In this document: positions 1 to 8,395 of the stretch, one piece after another
Position numbering within the stretch: position 1 is the stretch's first letter
Layout: every line of letters begins with the position of its first letter
NCBI RefSeq assembly: GCF_003261635.1
Contig: NZ_QFXK01000031.1
Location: 372,001-436,000 of the forward strand
DNA: 64,000 nt
Reading direction: 5' to 3'
Origin: Kribbella monticola
GTDB lineage: Bacteria > Actinomycetota > Actinomycetes > Propionibacteriales > Kribbellaceae
Notes under the pieces: model-generated
What the model saw: the letters and a program-made list of their open reading frames with translations, nothing else
Told to the model about the DNA's origin: nothing
Database searches by the model: none
Translations under genes and position numbers: made by a program

Positions 1-782
1 CACGAGGACTGCTTCAGTACGTCGGTCCCGGTCAGTTCGAGGACGCCAAGCGAGTAGTCGGGCGTCTCACAGGCACTGGCCGAGTAGTAGAGGTACACCT
101 TGTCGCCCCGGACCAGGGCGACCGGTGCTTCGGTAACCCGGCGGCCGTACTGCTCCCACGGCTGGTCGGGCGTGGTCAGCAGCGACGGCGGACCACTGAT
201 CGTCCATGGGTCGCTCATCGGTGCGATGAACAGATCCTGACCGTCGGGCCGTCCGCTCGACCAGACGTGGAACAGCCGCCCGTCCGGCAGCTTCAGGACG
301 GTGCCGTCGATCGAATGGAAGTCGCCGGTATCGAGCTTGGCCTTGAAGACGTACGGCCCCATCGGATGATCCGACTCCAGCACGAACATCCGGTGCTGGG
401 AATCGGTCCCGTTGTCGGCCGTGAAGTAGAGATACCACTTCCCGTCCAGCTGATGGATCTCCGGCGCCCACAAGTTGCAGCACGCCTCACCGGGCTGCGG
501 TGTCCACAACGTCTGCTGAGCAGCCGAGGCGAGCCCGGCCACCGAAGGCGCCGACACCCCGACGAGCTTGTCACCGTGCGTGTAGAGCAAATGGTAGTTG
601 CCTTCAGCAAACACCATCCACGGATCCGCGGCCGCCTCCCGCACCGGATTACGAATCGTCGCCGGCTTCACCACCTGTACGACGGCCTCCGCCGCCGCCC
701 CCTCCGTCGGCACCTGCACACCACCGACCACCACAGCCGCCACCACCAGCCCGGCCCCGAAAACCCTCCGCCACCCAAGCAT
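1..782 (-). CDS. Secreted glycoside hydrolase family 43-like protein, truncated by the window edge
   Basis: The reading frame is open from an ATG at 782 to base 1, so the C-terminus is missing. The first 30 or so residues look like a signal peptide (WRR then a hydrophobic Ala/Val stretch). The rest reads as a five-bladed beta-propeller of GH43 type. The three acidic residues expected for this family are present: Asp53 in ADPWM (general base), Asp159 in HSIDGT (pKa modulator) and Glu218 in VTEAPV (general acid). GH43 enzymes cleave arabinose- or xylose-containing glycans; the exact substrate cannot be told. Two other minus-strand frames overlap this region but lack these motifs. No RBS was obvious. 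Confidence 0.85.
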   Translation of the reverse strand, partial: MLGWRRVFGAGLVVAAVVVGGVQVPTEGAAAEAVVQVVKPATIRNPVREAAADPWMVFAEGNYHLLYTHGDKLVGVSAPSVAGLASAAQQTLWTPQPGEACCNLWAPEIHQLDGKWYLYFTADNGTDSQHRMFVLESDHPMGPYVFKAKLDTGDFHSIDGTVLKLPDGRLFHVWSSGRPDGQDLFIAPMSDPWTISGPPSLLTTPDQPWEQYGRRVTEAPVALVRGDKVYLYYSASACETPDYSLGVLELTGTDVLKQSS

Positions 783-956
783 CCCGAACTCCGATCAGAC
801 CTGGTCGAGCTCCAGCATCGGTCTCCACCTGCTGGATGGTTGACCTGCTGAGTTCAATCCGGTCCGAGCCGGTTCGCAACGGATTCGACCGACTTCGAAT
901 GCCCGGAGGGCATCGCGGAGCGGTCTTGCACACGCAGGTCGACCAGGAGTGGCGGG

Positions 957-2060
957 TCAGTTCACCGGTCTGACGATCGGGGTGATGGTGAGGTTGTCGA
1001 AGCCGAGCGGTTCCAGTGCGGTGACGGCCTTGTCGTCGAGGATGCGGAGAGTGATGTTGATCGGGTGGTTACCAACGCTGCCGCCGTAGCTGAGAGGGCG
1101 GAGTACGGAAGGTGGAATGGCGCCGACCTGGTCCCGGAGCTTGTCGACCTCGGTCTTGCTGAGCTTCACCCTGGTGACGCACAGGTTGCCCTTCACCAGC
1201 GGGGTGAGGAGCTGGCGGATCTGGGCGAGATCACCGTGCGCCACACCGATGATCAACACGCTCGGACCGCCCGGAGTGCCGCCGCCGGCCGGGAGTGCGG
1301 TCGGCGATCCGAACGACAGCTCCTGCAGTTGGTTCGGGCGGCCATCGACGAAGGCGGCGACGGCAGGGGTGACCAGATCGTCGGAGTAGCCCGGCTTCCA
1401 GCCGCCTGGCGGCGCGGCGCACGGAACCTTGGGTCCCGGATCCGCCGCCCTCACGACGGGACCTTGTTTGTCGACCGTGAACTTGTCGCCGCCCCAGATC
1501 CCTTCCAGGTGGGCGAATCCGGCCTTCACGCCCTGCACGGTGGACAGATCGGACAGCCGGTCCACGTCGACCCCGGTCACCGGGAGCTCGGCGCCTTGCT
1601 CACACTTGGCCGGCTGGGGACCCTGGCCGACAATCGCCGGGAGGCTCGTCACGACGGGGAAGCAGTAGACGACCGGTTTGCCCGGCGCGGCGACCACCTG
1701 GCCGTCGACCTGGACACGGTCACCGATCCGCACCTGCAGTGGATGTTTCCTGCCTCCGGCGATCGCACCCAGCGAAGTCGGCGCTCCGCCCTGCGTCGCA
1801 GACTGCTTGCCTTGGGCAACGGAATGCTGATGCTTGTCGGGCAGGACGATGAGAGCGGCCGTCGCGATCGCCGCGACGCTGGCCGCGGCAAGCGCGGGGA
1901 CGACCCAGCGGCGCGCCTTCTTCGCGGGGACACCCCAGGGGCGCGCCTTCTTCGTCGGCACGATCCGCGACAGGTCCGGCTCGGGCGGGGACGGCTGACT
2001 GGCCCGCCAGTTGGCACCGGCCTTCGTCAGCAGGTCGTCGACCTCGTCGCTCGGGCTCAT
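957..2060 (-). CDS. Membrane protein partner (putative anti-sigma factor) of the adjacent ECF sigma factor
   Basis: 367 residues. The ATG at 2060 overlaps the TGA of the upstream sigma gene (ATGA), so the two are translationally coupled. A short cytoplasmic N-terminus (about 50 residues, with a duplicated KKARxWxVP segment near residues 37-56) is followed by one hydrophobic segment (about 53-72) and a large predicted extracytoplasmic domain with little recognisable similarity. There is no HxxxCxxC zinc anti-sigma motif in the N-terminus. Position next to the sigma gene and the single-span topology suggest an anti-sigma or sensor role; that is inference. The long C-terminal domain could also be an independent envelope protein. 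Confidence 0.7.
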   Translation of the reverse strand: MSPSDEVDDLLTKAGANWRASQPSPPEPDLSRIVPTKKARPWGVPAKKARRWVVPALAAASVAAIATAALIVLPDKHQHSVAQGKQSATQGGAPTSLGAIAGGRKHPLQVRIGDRVQVDGQVVAAPGKPVVYCFPVVTSLPAIVGQGPQPAKCEQGAELPVTGVDVDRLSDLSTVQGVKAGFAHLEGIWGGDKFTVDKQGPVVRAADPGPKVPCAAPPGGWKPGYSDDLVTPAVAAFVDGRPNQLQELSFGSPTALPAGGGTPGGPSVLIIGVAHGDLAQIRQLLTPLVKGNLCVTRVKLSKTEVDKLRDQVGAIPPSVLRPLSYGGSVGNHPINITLRILDDKAVTALEPLGFDNLTITPIVRPVN

Positions 2061-2563
2061 TCGCTGACCTCCAGCAAGGAGCGCAGGCGGGCCCGCGCAT
2101 CGGAAAGAGTTGATTTGACGGTGCCCTCGGAGCACCCCATCACCGCCGCCGTGTCACCGATCGACAGGTCGGCGAAGTAGTAGCAGTCCACCGCCAGTCG
2201 CTGCCGTGCCGACAAGCTGGTGAGCGCCTGGTCCACGTCCACTCGCCCTTCGACGTCTTGCCGCGCCTCGGCGGCATCGTGGTCGCCGAGCTCCGCGACC
2301 GGCCGCAGTCGACGGACCGCCTTGCGGGCTTGGTCCGCGGTGATCGCCAGCAACCACGACGACGCCGTACCACGGGACGCGTCGTACTGGTGTCGCTTCA
2401 TCCACGCGCGGGCCAGCGACTCCTGGACGATGTCGTCGCGATCGGTTCCGGCCGCGAGCCGGGCGGCCAGTCTCGCCATCGCGGCCAGATGCGGACGCAC
2501 CCAGTCGACGAAGGCCGCGCCGTCCGCGGGCGGAGCTGTGGCACCCGCTCGCTCATCCGTCAT
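2057..2563 (-). CDS. ECF-type RNA polymerase sigma factor
   Basis: 168 residues from the ATG at 2563. It has the two-domain layout of ECF sigma factors: region 2 (DRDDIVQESLARAWMKRHQYDASRG, with the conserved D-x-V-Q-E core) and region 4 (ALTSLSARQRLAVDCYYF...TAAVMGCSEGTVKSTLSDARARLRS), a helix-turn-helix that binds the -35 element. An in-frame upstream start at 2593 would add 10 residues, but an AGG lies about 8 nt before the chosen ATG. The 3' end overlaps the next gene by 4 nt. Its regulon cannot be inferred from this sequence. It is distinct from the SigE homologue near 47 kb. Confidence 0.9.
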   Translation of the reverse strand: MTDERAGATAPPADGAAFVDWVRPHLAAMARLAARLAAGTDRDDIVQESLARAWMKRHQYDASRGTASSWLLAITADQARKAVRRLRPVAELGDHDAAEARQDVEGRVDVDQALTSLSARQRLAVDCYYFADLSIGDTAAVMGCSEGTVKSTLSDARARLRSLLEVSE

Positions 2564-2781
2564 CGTCGACACACCCTGTCTACCCGCGAACACCCGGACC
2601 GGTTGGGTCCCGCCACCAAGTCAACGACATCGCAGTCACCGGGTCATGGTCGCAGCCAACCGGCAACCCGATCGCAATCAGCCAACCCGCACCGGAGTTA
2701 TCCACAGATTGCCGAAGTCGCCCCACAGCCACGCCGCCGCTGACTACCGTCGAAGCAACGAAATCGACTGGGGAGATTCCG

Positions 2782-3606
2782 ATGCCGCCGCCAGACCTGG
2801 ACGACCTACCGGAGCCACACGACCTCCACGCCCGCCTCACCACCCACCGCCCCCTCGACTGGGGCGACCCCCTCCCCACCAAGGCCGAGATCGCCGCCGA
2901 GTTCGGCGAAAGTCGAACTGCTCGGAGCTTGGCGTTACTGACCAGAGCGGCCGAGGTCGAAGAGCGTGCGACAGCAGACTTCGCCGTGGCCTTGCCGGCC
3001 GGATCGGTGCCACATCAACTGAAGAACCGGATGAAGTCGCCGCACTCGTTGGCCCGCAAGCTCAAGCTGACCGACAAGCACCGGACCGGGCGGACTCCGG
3101 AAGACCTGCTGCGCTACACCGTCGTGGTTCCGGATCCCGACGATCTCGTCGATGCGGCCACGGAAGTCGTCCGCAATCTCCAGACGCGCGGCTGGACGAT
3201 GGACTCCGCGCATCATTCCTATGTCGACGGCAGCAGATACAAAGGGGTGCACGCCTTCCTGCGCTGCGGCGGCGAACTCGTCGAACTGCAGGTCCATTCG
3301 CAAGAGTCGATCGAGGTCAAAACGCGGACCACCGCCTTGTACGAAGTCGAACGAGATCCGCGTCAGCCCAAGCAGGCCCGCGACACGGCACGCGCAGCCT
3401 GTATCAGCCTTTCGGTCGGCATGCGGGAGCCCGCCGGACTGGCCGACCTCGCCGAACTCGGTGGCGTGCCGATCGAGGTCAGAAAGTACGGTGGTGGGCA
3501 CGTCAGTCCGTCGGCGAGGCCGGGTGCGGGACAAGCCGCACATCGGGAGCAGGCCAGACCTGGACAGACCCCGACAGGCAAATCTCGAGATGGGATCGAA
3601 CGATGA
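2782..3606 (+). CDS. RelA/SpoT-like nucleotidyltransferase domain protein
   Basis: 274 residues, ATG preceded by GGGGAG at 7 nt. Residues about 78-195 form a divergent RelA_SpoT synthetase fold: R83-x-K85 in NRMKSPHSL, K93, D108 in EDLLRYTVVV (equivalent of the catalytic Asp in D-x-x-G-I-R), Y153 in RYKGVHAF, and E168-L-Q170 in VELQVHS (equivalent of E-x-Q). The set matches stand-alone synthetases and polymorphic-toxin RelA_SpoT domains, not full-length Rel: there is no HD hydrolase, TGS or ACT domain. The last 45 residues are low complexity. Known members transfer pyrophosphate from ATP to nucleotides or tRNA; which acceptor applies here is unknown. The stop overlaps the next gene (ATGA). 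Confidence 0.8.
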   Translation: MPPPDLDDLPEPHDLHARLTTHRPLDWGDPLPTKAEIAAEFGESRTARSLALLTRAAEVEERATADFAVALPAGSVPHQLKNRMKSPHSLARKLKLTDKHRTGRTPEDLLRYTVVVPDPDDLVDAATEVVRNLQTRGWTMDSAHHSYVDGSRYKGVHAFLRCGGELVELQVHSQESIEVKTRTTALYEVERDPRQPKQARDTARAACISLSVGMREPAGLADLAELGGVPIEVRKYGGGHVSPSARPGAGQAAHREQARPGQTPTGKSRDGIER

Positions 3607-3917
3607 CACGGCTGTACCTGGTGACCGAAGGGGCTCGGCGCGCCTGGGTCGCGGCGCTGATCGACGAGGACATCTGGACCTATGTCGTCAACACCGGCCG
3701 GTTCCACCGCAACGACGGCCTGCGGCACGACTTCTTCATGCTCAGGGAACTCGGCTACACCGATATCGGCCTTGCCGAGGCTCGCCGTTTGATTGCCAGT
3801 GGTGTCGGGACTATTGATGGCTCTTTGTTTCCCGACTCGCTGGAGCCTTGGTTGAACGACACGGAGTCCCTCTCTCCCGATGAGGTTTTTGCGGCGCACA
3901 TCGCTGATCTGGCTTAG
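3603..3917 (+). CDS. Small protein coupled to the RelA/SpoT-like gene (unknown; possible antitoxin or immunity protein)
   Basis: 104 residues. The ATG at 3603 overlaps the upstream stop as ATGA, so translation is probably coupled. It is acidic and soluble, with no signal peptide or membrane segment, and no family was recognised. The 3' third (from about 3785) uses many TTG, TTT and ATT codons, which is unlike the surrounding genes and may mark foreign origin. A neutralising role is inferred only from coupling to a potentially toxic RelA/SpoT domain. It could equally be an unrelated conserved hypothetical. Its last 4 nt overlap the convergent ABC gene. Confidence 0.7.
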   Translation: MTRLYLVTEGARRAWVAALIDEDIWTYVVNTGRFHRNDGLRHDFFMLRELGYTDIGLAEARRLIASGVGTIDGSLFPDSLEPWLNDTESLSPDEVFAAHIADLA

Positions 3918-4873
3918 GGCGTAGGGGTGGCGGCCGTGTAGAGGCGGGCGATGATGGATTCGATGGTGGGTTCGGCGACCGAGAGGTCCACCAGCGGGTA
4001 GTTCGCGGCGATCTGGGCGACCAGGGGTGCGGCCGAGGTGCTGGTGGGGAAGGTCAGGTGCTGGCGTGGACCGTCGACCTTGGTGACGGTGGCGCCGTCG
4101 ACGGTGATGGGCGGCATCGACGAGGCGAGGTCGACCACCAGGGTGCGGGGCGCCGACTGGCTGGCGCGCAGGCCGGCCAGCGTGCCGTCGTACACCTGAC
4201 GGCCGTGGTCGATCACCATCACGCGGGAGCAGAGCGCCTCGATGTCGTCCAGGTCGTGGGTGGTCAGGATGATCGTGGTCCCGCGTTCCTTGTTGACCTC
4301 GGCAAGGAATTCGCGCAGCCGCGCCTTGCTGATGATGTCGAGCCCGATCGTCGGTTCGTCCAGGTAGACGATCTCCGGATCGTGCAGCAGTGCGGCCGCG
4401 ATGTCGCCGCGCATCCGCTGGCCGAGCGACAACTGCCGGACCGGTACGTCGAGCAGGTCGCCGAGGTCGAGCAGCTCGACGAAGGTGGCCAGGTTCTCGG
4501 CGTGCCGGGCCCGCGGTACGCCGTACATCTTCTGCAGTACCGCGAACGAGTCCTTCAGCGGCAGGTCCCACCACAGCGTCGTGCGCTGGCCGAAGACGAC
4601 GCCGATCCGCTTGGCCAGTTTCATCCGGTTTCGCGACGGATCGACACCTGCGACCCGGATCGTGCCATCGCTGGGAACCAGGATGCCGGTCAGCATCTTG
4701 ATCGTGGTGGACTTGCCGGCGCCGTTCGGGCCGATGTAGCCGACCACCTCGCCGGGCTCGACGGTGAAGGACAGCCCGTCGACCGCCCGTACCTCGCGCC
4801 GGGTGCGCCGCAGGCCGGTCCGGCTGGACACGGTGAAGGCGCGGGACACGTTCTGGAGTTCGATGACGCTCAC
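3914..4873 (-). CDS. ABC exporter ATP-binding protein (ABC-2 type system)
   Basis: 319 residues from a GTG with GGGAG 6 nt upstream. Complete nucleotide-binding domain: Walker A GPNGAGKST (about residues 49-57), Q-loop region GVVFGQRTTLWWDL, signature LSLGQRMRGD, Walker B IVYLDEPTIGLD, and H-loop TTHDLDD. A C-terminal extension of about 80 residues is typical of the drug/lipid-exporter subgroup. It is the last gene of a three-gene unit with two ABC-2 permeases (4876-5691 and 5684-6481) and powers that exporter at the membrane. The GQRTTLWWDLP stretch is characteristic of the permease families PF06182/ABC2_membrane_6. The substrate is unknown. Confidence 0.93.
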   Translation of the reverse strand: MSVIELQNVSRAFTVSSRTGLRRTRREVRAVDGLSFTVEPGEVVGYIGPNGAGKSTTIKMLTGILVPSDGTIRVAGVDPSRNRMKLAKRIGVVFGQRTTLWWDLPLKDSFAVLQKMYGVPRARHAENLATFVELLDLGDLLDVPVRQLSLGQRMRGDIAAALLHDPEIVYLDEPTIGLDIISKARLREFLAEVNKERGTTIILTTHDLDDIEALCSRVMVIDHGRQVYDGTLAGLRASQSAPRTLVVDLASSMPPITVDGATVTKVDGPRQHLTFPTSTSAAPLVAQIAANYPLVDLSVAEPTIESIIARLYTAATPTP

Positions 4874-4875
4874 GA

Positions 4876-5691
4876 TCAGCTCCCTGTACTTCGATAGCGA
4901 CGCAGGCCTCCGCGCCAGGCGAGTGCCGCCAGCGCGATCATGACAACGGCGACGACCGGTGCGAGCAGCCCGATCCAGGCCGGCAACCCGAGCGGTGCCG
5001 GCTTGTCGAGCAGGTAGAGCACCGGGTAATAGTTGACGAAGGCAAGTGGTACGACGAAGGTGACGGCCCGGACGATGTTCTTGCCGAAGATCGACAACGG
5101 GTACTGCGTCAGTTGCTGGCCGCCGTAGGTGAAGGAGTTGGCCAGCTCGGCGGAATCGATCGAGATGAACTGGAAGGCCGCACCGAGCACGAAGATCGCG
5201 GCGAAGATGATCGACCCACTGATCAGCGAGATCGCCAGCAACAGCACCTTCGGTACCGTCCAGTTGATCGGAAGGTTGCCGAGAGCAATCGCCATCACGA
5301 GCAGCGCCTGCAGCGGGCGCCCCAGCCGGCGCAGCGCGAAGTTGTCCGTGACGGCCTGCAGGAACGCCGGTACCGGCCGGATCAGCCAGACGTCGAGCTC
5401 ACCGCCCCGGATCCGCTGCCCGATCCGCTCGACCGAGCCGGTGGCCAGATCGGCCAGACCCAGCGTCATCGAGGCCGTCCCGTAGAGCAGCGCCATCTCG
5501 GCCAGGCTGAACCCACCGAACGACTTCAGGTGGCTGAACATCAACAGAACGGCGATGAAGTCGGTGCCCGTGATCAGCGCCTGGCTGACCAGCATCAAGA
5601 GAAACGACGCCGGGTACGCCAGCGACGACCGCACCCACATCATCACTAGCATCCAGTACTGCGCGGGAGCGCGTCGCAGCAACTCAACCAC
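4876..5691 (-). CDS. ABC-2 type transporter permease (second subunit)
   Basis: 271 residues with six hydrophobic segments (roughly 18-42, 50-75, 110-135, 142-170, 200-220 and 232-260). The motif around residues 90-105, RIRGGELDVWLIRPVP, is typical of the ABC2_membrane_6 family, where an amphipathic loop contacts the ATPase. The start overlaps the end of the upstream permease gene by 8 nt. The gene ends 2 nt before the ATPase start, so all three genes form one operon. It is predicted to form a heterodimeric channel with the 5684-6481 product. No substrate clue is visible. Confidence 0.9.
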   Translation of the reverse strand: MVELLRRAPAQYWMLVMMWVRSSLAYPASFLLMLVSQALITGTDFIAVLLMFSHLKSFGGFSLAEMALLYGTASMTLGLADLATGSVERIGQRIRGGELDVWLIRPVPAFLQAVTDNFALRRLGRPLQALLVMAIALGNLPINWTVPKVLLLAISLISGSIIFAAIFVLGAAFQFISIDSAELANSFTYGGQQLTQYPLSIFGKNIVRAVTFVVPLAFVNYYPVLYLLDKPAPLGLPAWIGLLAPVVAVVMIALAALAWRGGLRRYRSTGS

Positions 5692-6481
5692 CGGCGATCA
5701 CCACCTTCCGGGTCGCCAGGACGGTCACCAGCCGGCCGGCCAGGAACAGCACCACGATCCAGAACAGCTGGAACAGCAATCCGGACCTGACGCCGCCGGG
5801 ATTCCGCCCGAGCCAGACGTCGATCGGCACCTGTAGCGTCGCTGCCCACGGCGTCGCCCGGGCCACCTCACCGATCCAGCCCGGGAACACCACCAGCGGC
5901 AGGATCGTGCCGGAGAAGAACAGGGACAGCACCATCGCCAGGCTTTCCAGGCCCCGGGAGTCGGTGATCCAGAAGCCCGACAGGGCGACCAGATAGCGGA
6001 CCCCGAAGCTGACCAGGATGCCGAACGCCAGCGCGACCGCCACGGCCAGCCATTGCGCGGCCGATGTCGGGAAGTTCAGATCGAACACCAGCGCGCCGAC
6101 CAGCAGCGGCGCGCCACCCCGGGTCAGCAGCTGGAACCAGGCCCGGCCGGCATCGACCGAGAGCCACCAGATCATCAGGTGCGTCGGCCGGTACAGGTCA
6201 ACCGCGACCTCGCCCGTGCGGACCCGCTCACCGAGCTCGACCGTGGTGGTGGCGCCGAAGATCCCGATCGGCGCCAGCAGTCCCTGCTGCAGCCAGACGA
6301 ACGTGAGCGCATCGGACACGTCGTACCCGCCGAGTCCCGGGGACGTGTGCCACAGGGTCAGATAGACACCGCAGAAGATGAACCCGAAAACGGTATTGGT
6401 GAACGCACCGGACAGGGTGGCGATCCGATAGGTCGAGAATCGCCGGAACGACCGCACCGCGATCGCCCAGTACACCCCCAC
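5684..6481 (-). CDS. ABC-2 type transporter permease (first subunit)
   Basis: 265 residues from a GTG at 6481. I chose this start because AGGAGG lies exactly 6 nt upstream (6488-6493) and the protein then begins directly with the family-typical VRSFRRFSTYRIAT segment. An in-frame GTG at 6577 would add 32 Pro/Ser/Glu-rich residues with no family support. There are six predicted membrane segments and the loop RVRTGEVAVDLYRPTH, which parallels the GGELDVWLIRP loop of the partner permease. It is the first gene of the exporter operon. Confidence 0.88.
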   Translation of the reverse strand: MGVYWAIAVRSFRRFSTYRIATLSGAFTNTVFGFIFCGVYLTLWHTSPGLGGYDVSDALTFVWLQQGLLAPIGIFGATTTVELGERVRTGEVAVDLYRPTHLMIWWLSVDAGRAWFQLLTRGGAPLLVGALVFDLNFPTSAAQWLAVAVALAFGILVSFGVRYLVALSGFWITDSRGLESLAMVLSLFFSGTILPLVVFPGWIGEVARATPWAATLQVPIDVWLGRNPGGVRSGLLFQLFWIVVLFLAGRLVTVLATRKVVIAGG

Positions 6482-6674
6482 GCCGTACCTCCTCTCACTA
6501 CTCGAGGTGGTGTCCGACGCTTCAGCGGCACGCGGAACTACCCCGGATCCACCAGGACCCGGGGGTTCGGACACCACTGTGGCGGCATGCAGAACACGCC
6601 GTTGTCAAGGGAAGGAGAGTGACGGTACGCCGATGCGCGGCCGAGCGTCAACCTGATTAGGTGAGCTCCGCCGC

Positions 6675-7514
6675 TCAGGTGAGCTCCGCCTCCAGCACCT
6701 GGGCCAGCAGGGTGGCGAAACGCCCCGGCTGGCTCGCGTACCCGTTGTGCCCGCCCGGGAAGCTGACCACCGGCCAGCCGATGACGTCCGAGAGCACCAC
6801 GACGGGCTGGGCCGGCAGATGCCTGGCCGCGTCCACGCCGGCAGCCGGGACCACCTTGTCCGCAACCGCCTTCAGCGCAACGAGGTCCGGCCGATAGCGG
6901 GTGAACGGCAACAACTTGTGCGCGAAGAAGACCCCCGCGTTGGCTTCGGTCCGGTCCAGCAACTCGCGGAACTCAGGACGCAGGTCCTCCGGCGCGGGCA
7001 GGTCGTCCTCGTCCAGGCCGGTCCCACCGGCGTAGAGCAACTGCGCCATCGGCGCGCCTTCGCGCTGATAGGTGTCGTAGACCTCCTCGAAGAACGCGCG
7101 CGCGTGCTGAGCCTCGGCGAGCAGTTCGACGGCCGGTGGTTCGTGCGCCACCAACATCCGGACCCGATGCGGGTACCGGCTGATCAGGTCCATCCCGGTG
7201 ATCGCGCCCGTCCCGGTGCCGAAGACGAAGGCGGGCGCGTCCGGGGACAGCAGGTCGATCAGGGTCAGCGCATCCGCCGACGAGAGCTCGACCTGGTCAT
7301 CGGCCGGCTTCCCGGCGTACGGGCTGCGGGAGTTGCCGCGCGGGTCGTAGGCGACCACTGTGTACTGCGTGGCGAGCGGTTCGACGATGCTGTCGAACGC
7401 GCCCGAGTCGGTCTCGCCGTCGGCGATCAGCAGCAGCATCGGCCCCGACCCCGTCACCTCGTAGTGCAGCGTCGCGCCGGGCACGGCCAGCTTGTTCAGC
7501 GTCTTCGCGGTCAT
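6675..7514 (-). CDS. Alpha/beta hydrolase-fold protein lacking the nucleophile serine
   Basis: 279 residues, ATG at 7514 overlapping the stop of its upstream paralogue (ATGA). The alpha/beta hydrolase fold is clear: strand and oxyanion region (MLLLIADGE), YDPRGNSRSP, and a C-terminal His in FPGGHNGYAS. At the nucleophile elbow the sequence is F-G-T-G101-T-G, while the paralogue has F-G-S-S101-S-G, so the catalytic Ser is replaced by Gly. It is therefore probably not a classical hydrolase; it may be a binding partner, a regulator or a decaying duplicate. The two genes share spacing and most motifs, indicating tandem duplication. Confidence 0.88.
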   Translation of the reverse strand: MTAKTLNKLAVPGATLHYEVTGSGPMLLLIADGETDSGAFDSIVEPLATQYTVVAYDPRGNSRSPYAGKPADDQVELSSADALTLIDLLSPDAPAFVFGTGTGAITGMDLISRYPHRVRMLVAHEPPAVELLAEAQHARAFFEEVYDTYQREGAPMAQLLYAGGTGLDEDDLPAPEDLRPEFRELLDRTEANAGVFFAHKLLPFTRYRPDLVALKAVADKVVPAAGVDAARHLPAQPVVVLSDVIGWPVVSFPGGHNGYASQPGRFATLLAQVLEAELT

Positions 7515-8353
7515 CGCGCAACCTTTCCGGCCAGCACCCGCTGCAGCAGGGTGGCGAACTCGAACGGATCACTGGCGTAGCCCCCGTGACCACCAGGGAA
7601 AGCGACTACGGACCAGCCGAGTCGCTCCGACAGCGCCAGGATCGGCTCGGCCGGGAGGACCTTCGACGACTCGCTGCCGACGGCCGGTACGAACTTGTCC
7701 TCGAGCGCGACCAGCGCCGCGACATCCGGGCGGTAGCTGATGAACGGCAGCAACTTGTGCTCGTAGAACACGTCGCTGTTGGCGTCCATCCGCTCCATCA
7801 CCTCGCGGAACTCCGCCGGCAGCTCGGCCAGGGGCGGCAGCTGGTCGTCGTCGATGCCGATCCCGCCGAGGAACAACTGGTCGGCGGCGGCCCGGCCGTC
7901 GCGCCGATAGGTGTCGTACACCTCGAGGAAGAACTCTCGCGAGGCGGCCGGTTCCGGCAGCAACTCGACCGCCGGCGGCTCGTGCGCGACCAGCAACCGC
8001 ACCCGGTCCGGGTGCCGGACGAGCAGCTCCATCCCCGTGATTGCTCCGGAGCTACTGCCGAACACGTACGCCGGTACGCCGGGTGCCACGGCGTCGAGGA
8101 CGGCCAGCGCATCCTCGGCGGCCCGGTCGACCCGCTCGTCCTCGGGCGCGCCGGTGAACGGACTTCGCGAGTTGCCCCGCGGATCGTAGGTGACCACGGT
8201 GTACTGCTCGGCGAGTTGCGGCGCGATCCCGTCGTACACCGCCGCGTCGGTGCCGCCACCGGAGATGAGCAGCAGAACCGGGCCGCTCCCAGTCACCTCG
8301 CAGTGCAGCGTCGCTCCGGGCACGGAAACCTGGCGGAGTAGCTTGGTGGTCAT
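7511..8353 (-). CDS. Alpha/beta hydrolase (intact paralogue)
   Basis: 280 residues from the ATG at 8353, with GGAAGG 8 nt upstream; a GTG at 8362 is a less likely start. The elbow FGSS101SGAITG has the nucleophile Ser, YDPRGNSRSPFTG follows the oxyanion strand, and FPGGHGGYAS near the C-terminus carries the catalytic His. This resembles small-molecule esterases or haloperoxidase-like hydrolases; the substrate is unknown. It is the first gene of a two-gene unit with the 6675-7514 paralogue, and an 11-bp inverted repeat sits in its upstream region (8396-8461). Confidence 0.9.
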   Translation of the reverse strand: MTTKLLRQVSVPGATLHCEVTGSGPVLLLISGGGTDAAVYDGIAPQLAEQYTVVTYDPRGNSRSPFTGAPEDERVDRAAEDALAVLDAVAPGVPAYVFGSSSGAITGMELLVRHPDRVRLLVAHEPPAVELLPEPAASREFFLEVYDTYRRDGRAAADQLFLGGIGIDDDQLPPLAELPAEFREVMERMDANSDVFYEHKLLPFISYRPDVAALVALEDKFVPAVGSESSKVLPAEPILALSERLGWSVVAFPGGHGGYASDPFEFATLLQRVLAGKVAR

Positions 8354-8395
8354 CACGGTCACCTTCCTTCTTCGGTGACCTCACTTTCCCGCCCC

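Noticed and set aside
2698..2706. Perfect TTATCCACA DnaA box upstream of the RelA/SpoT-like gene
   Set aside because: A single 9-mer with no second box, no AT-rich unwinding region and no replication genes nearby; most likely chance.
6659..6690. AGGTGAGCTCCGCC duplicated at the end of the hydrolase gene
   Set aside because: Small local duplication spanning the stop region; no sign of function or mobile-element ends.
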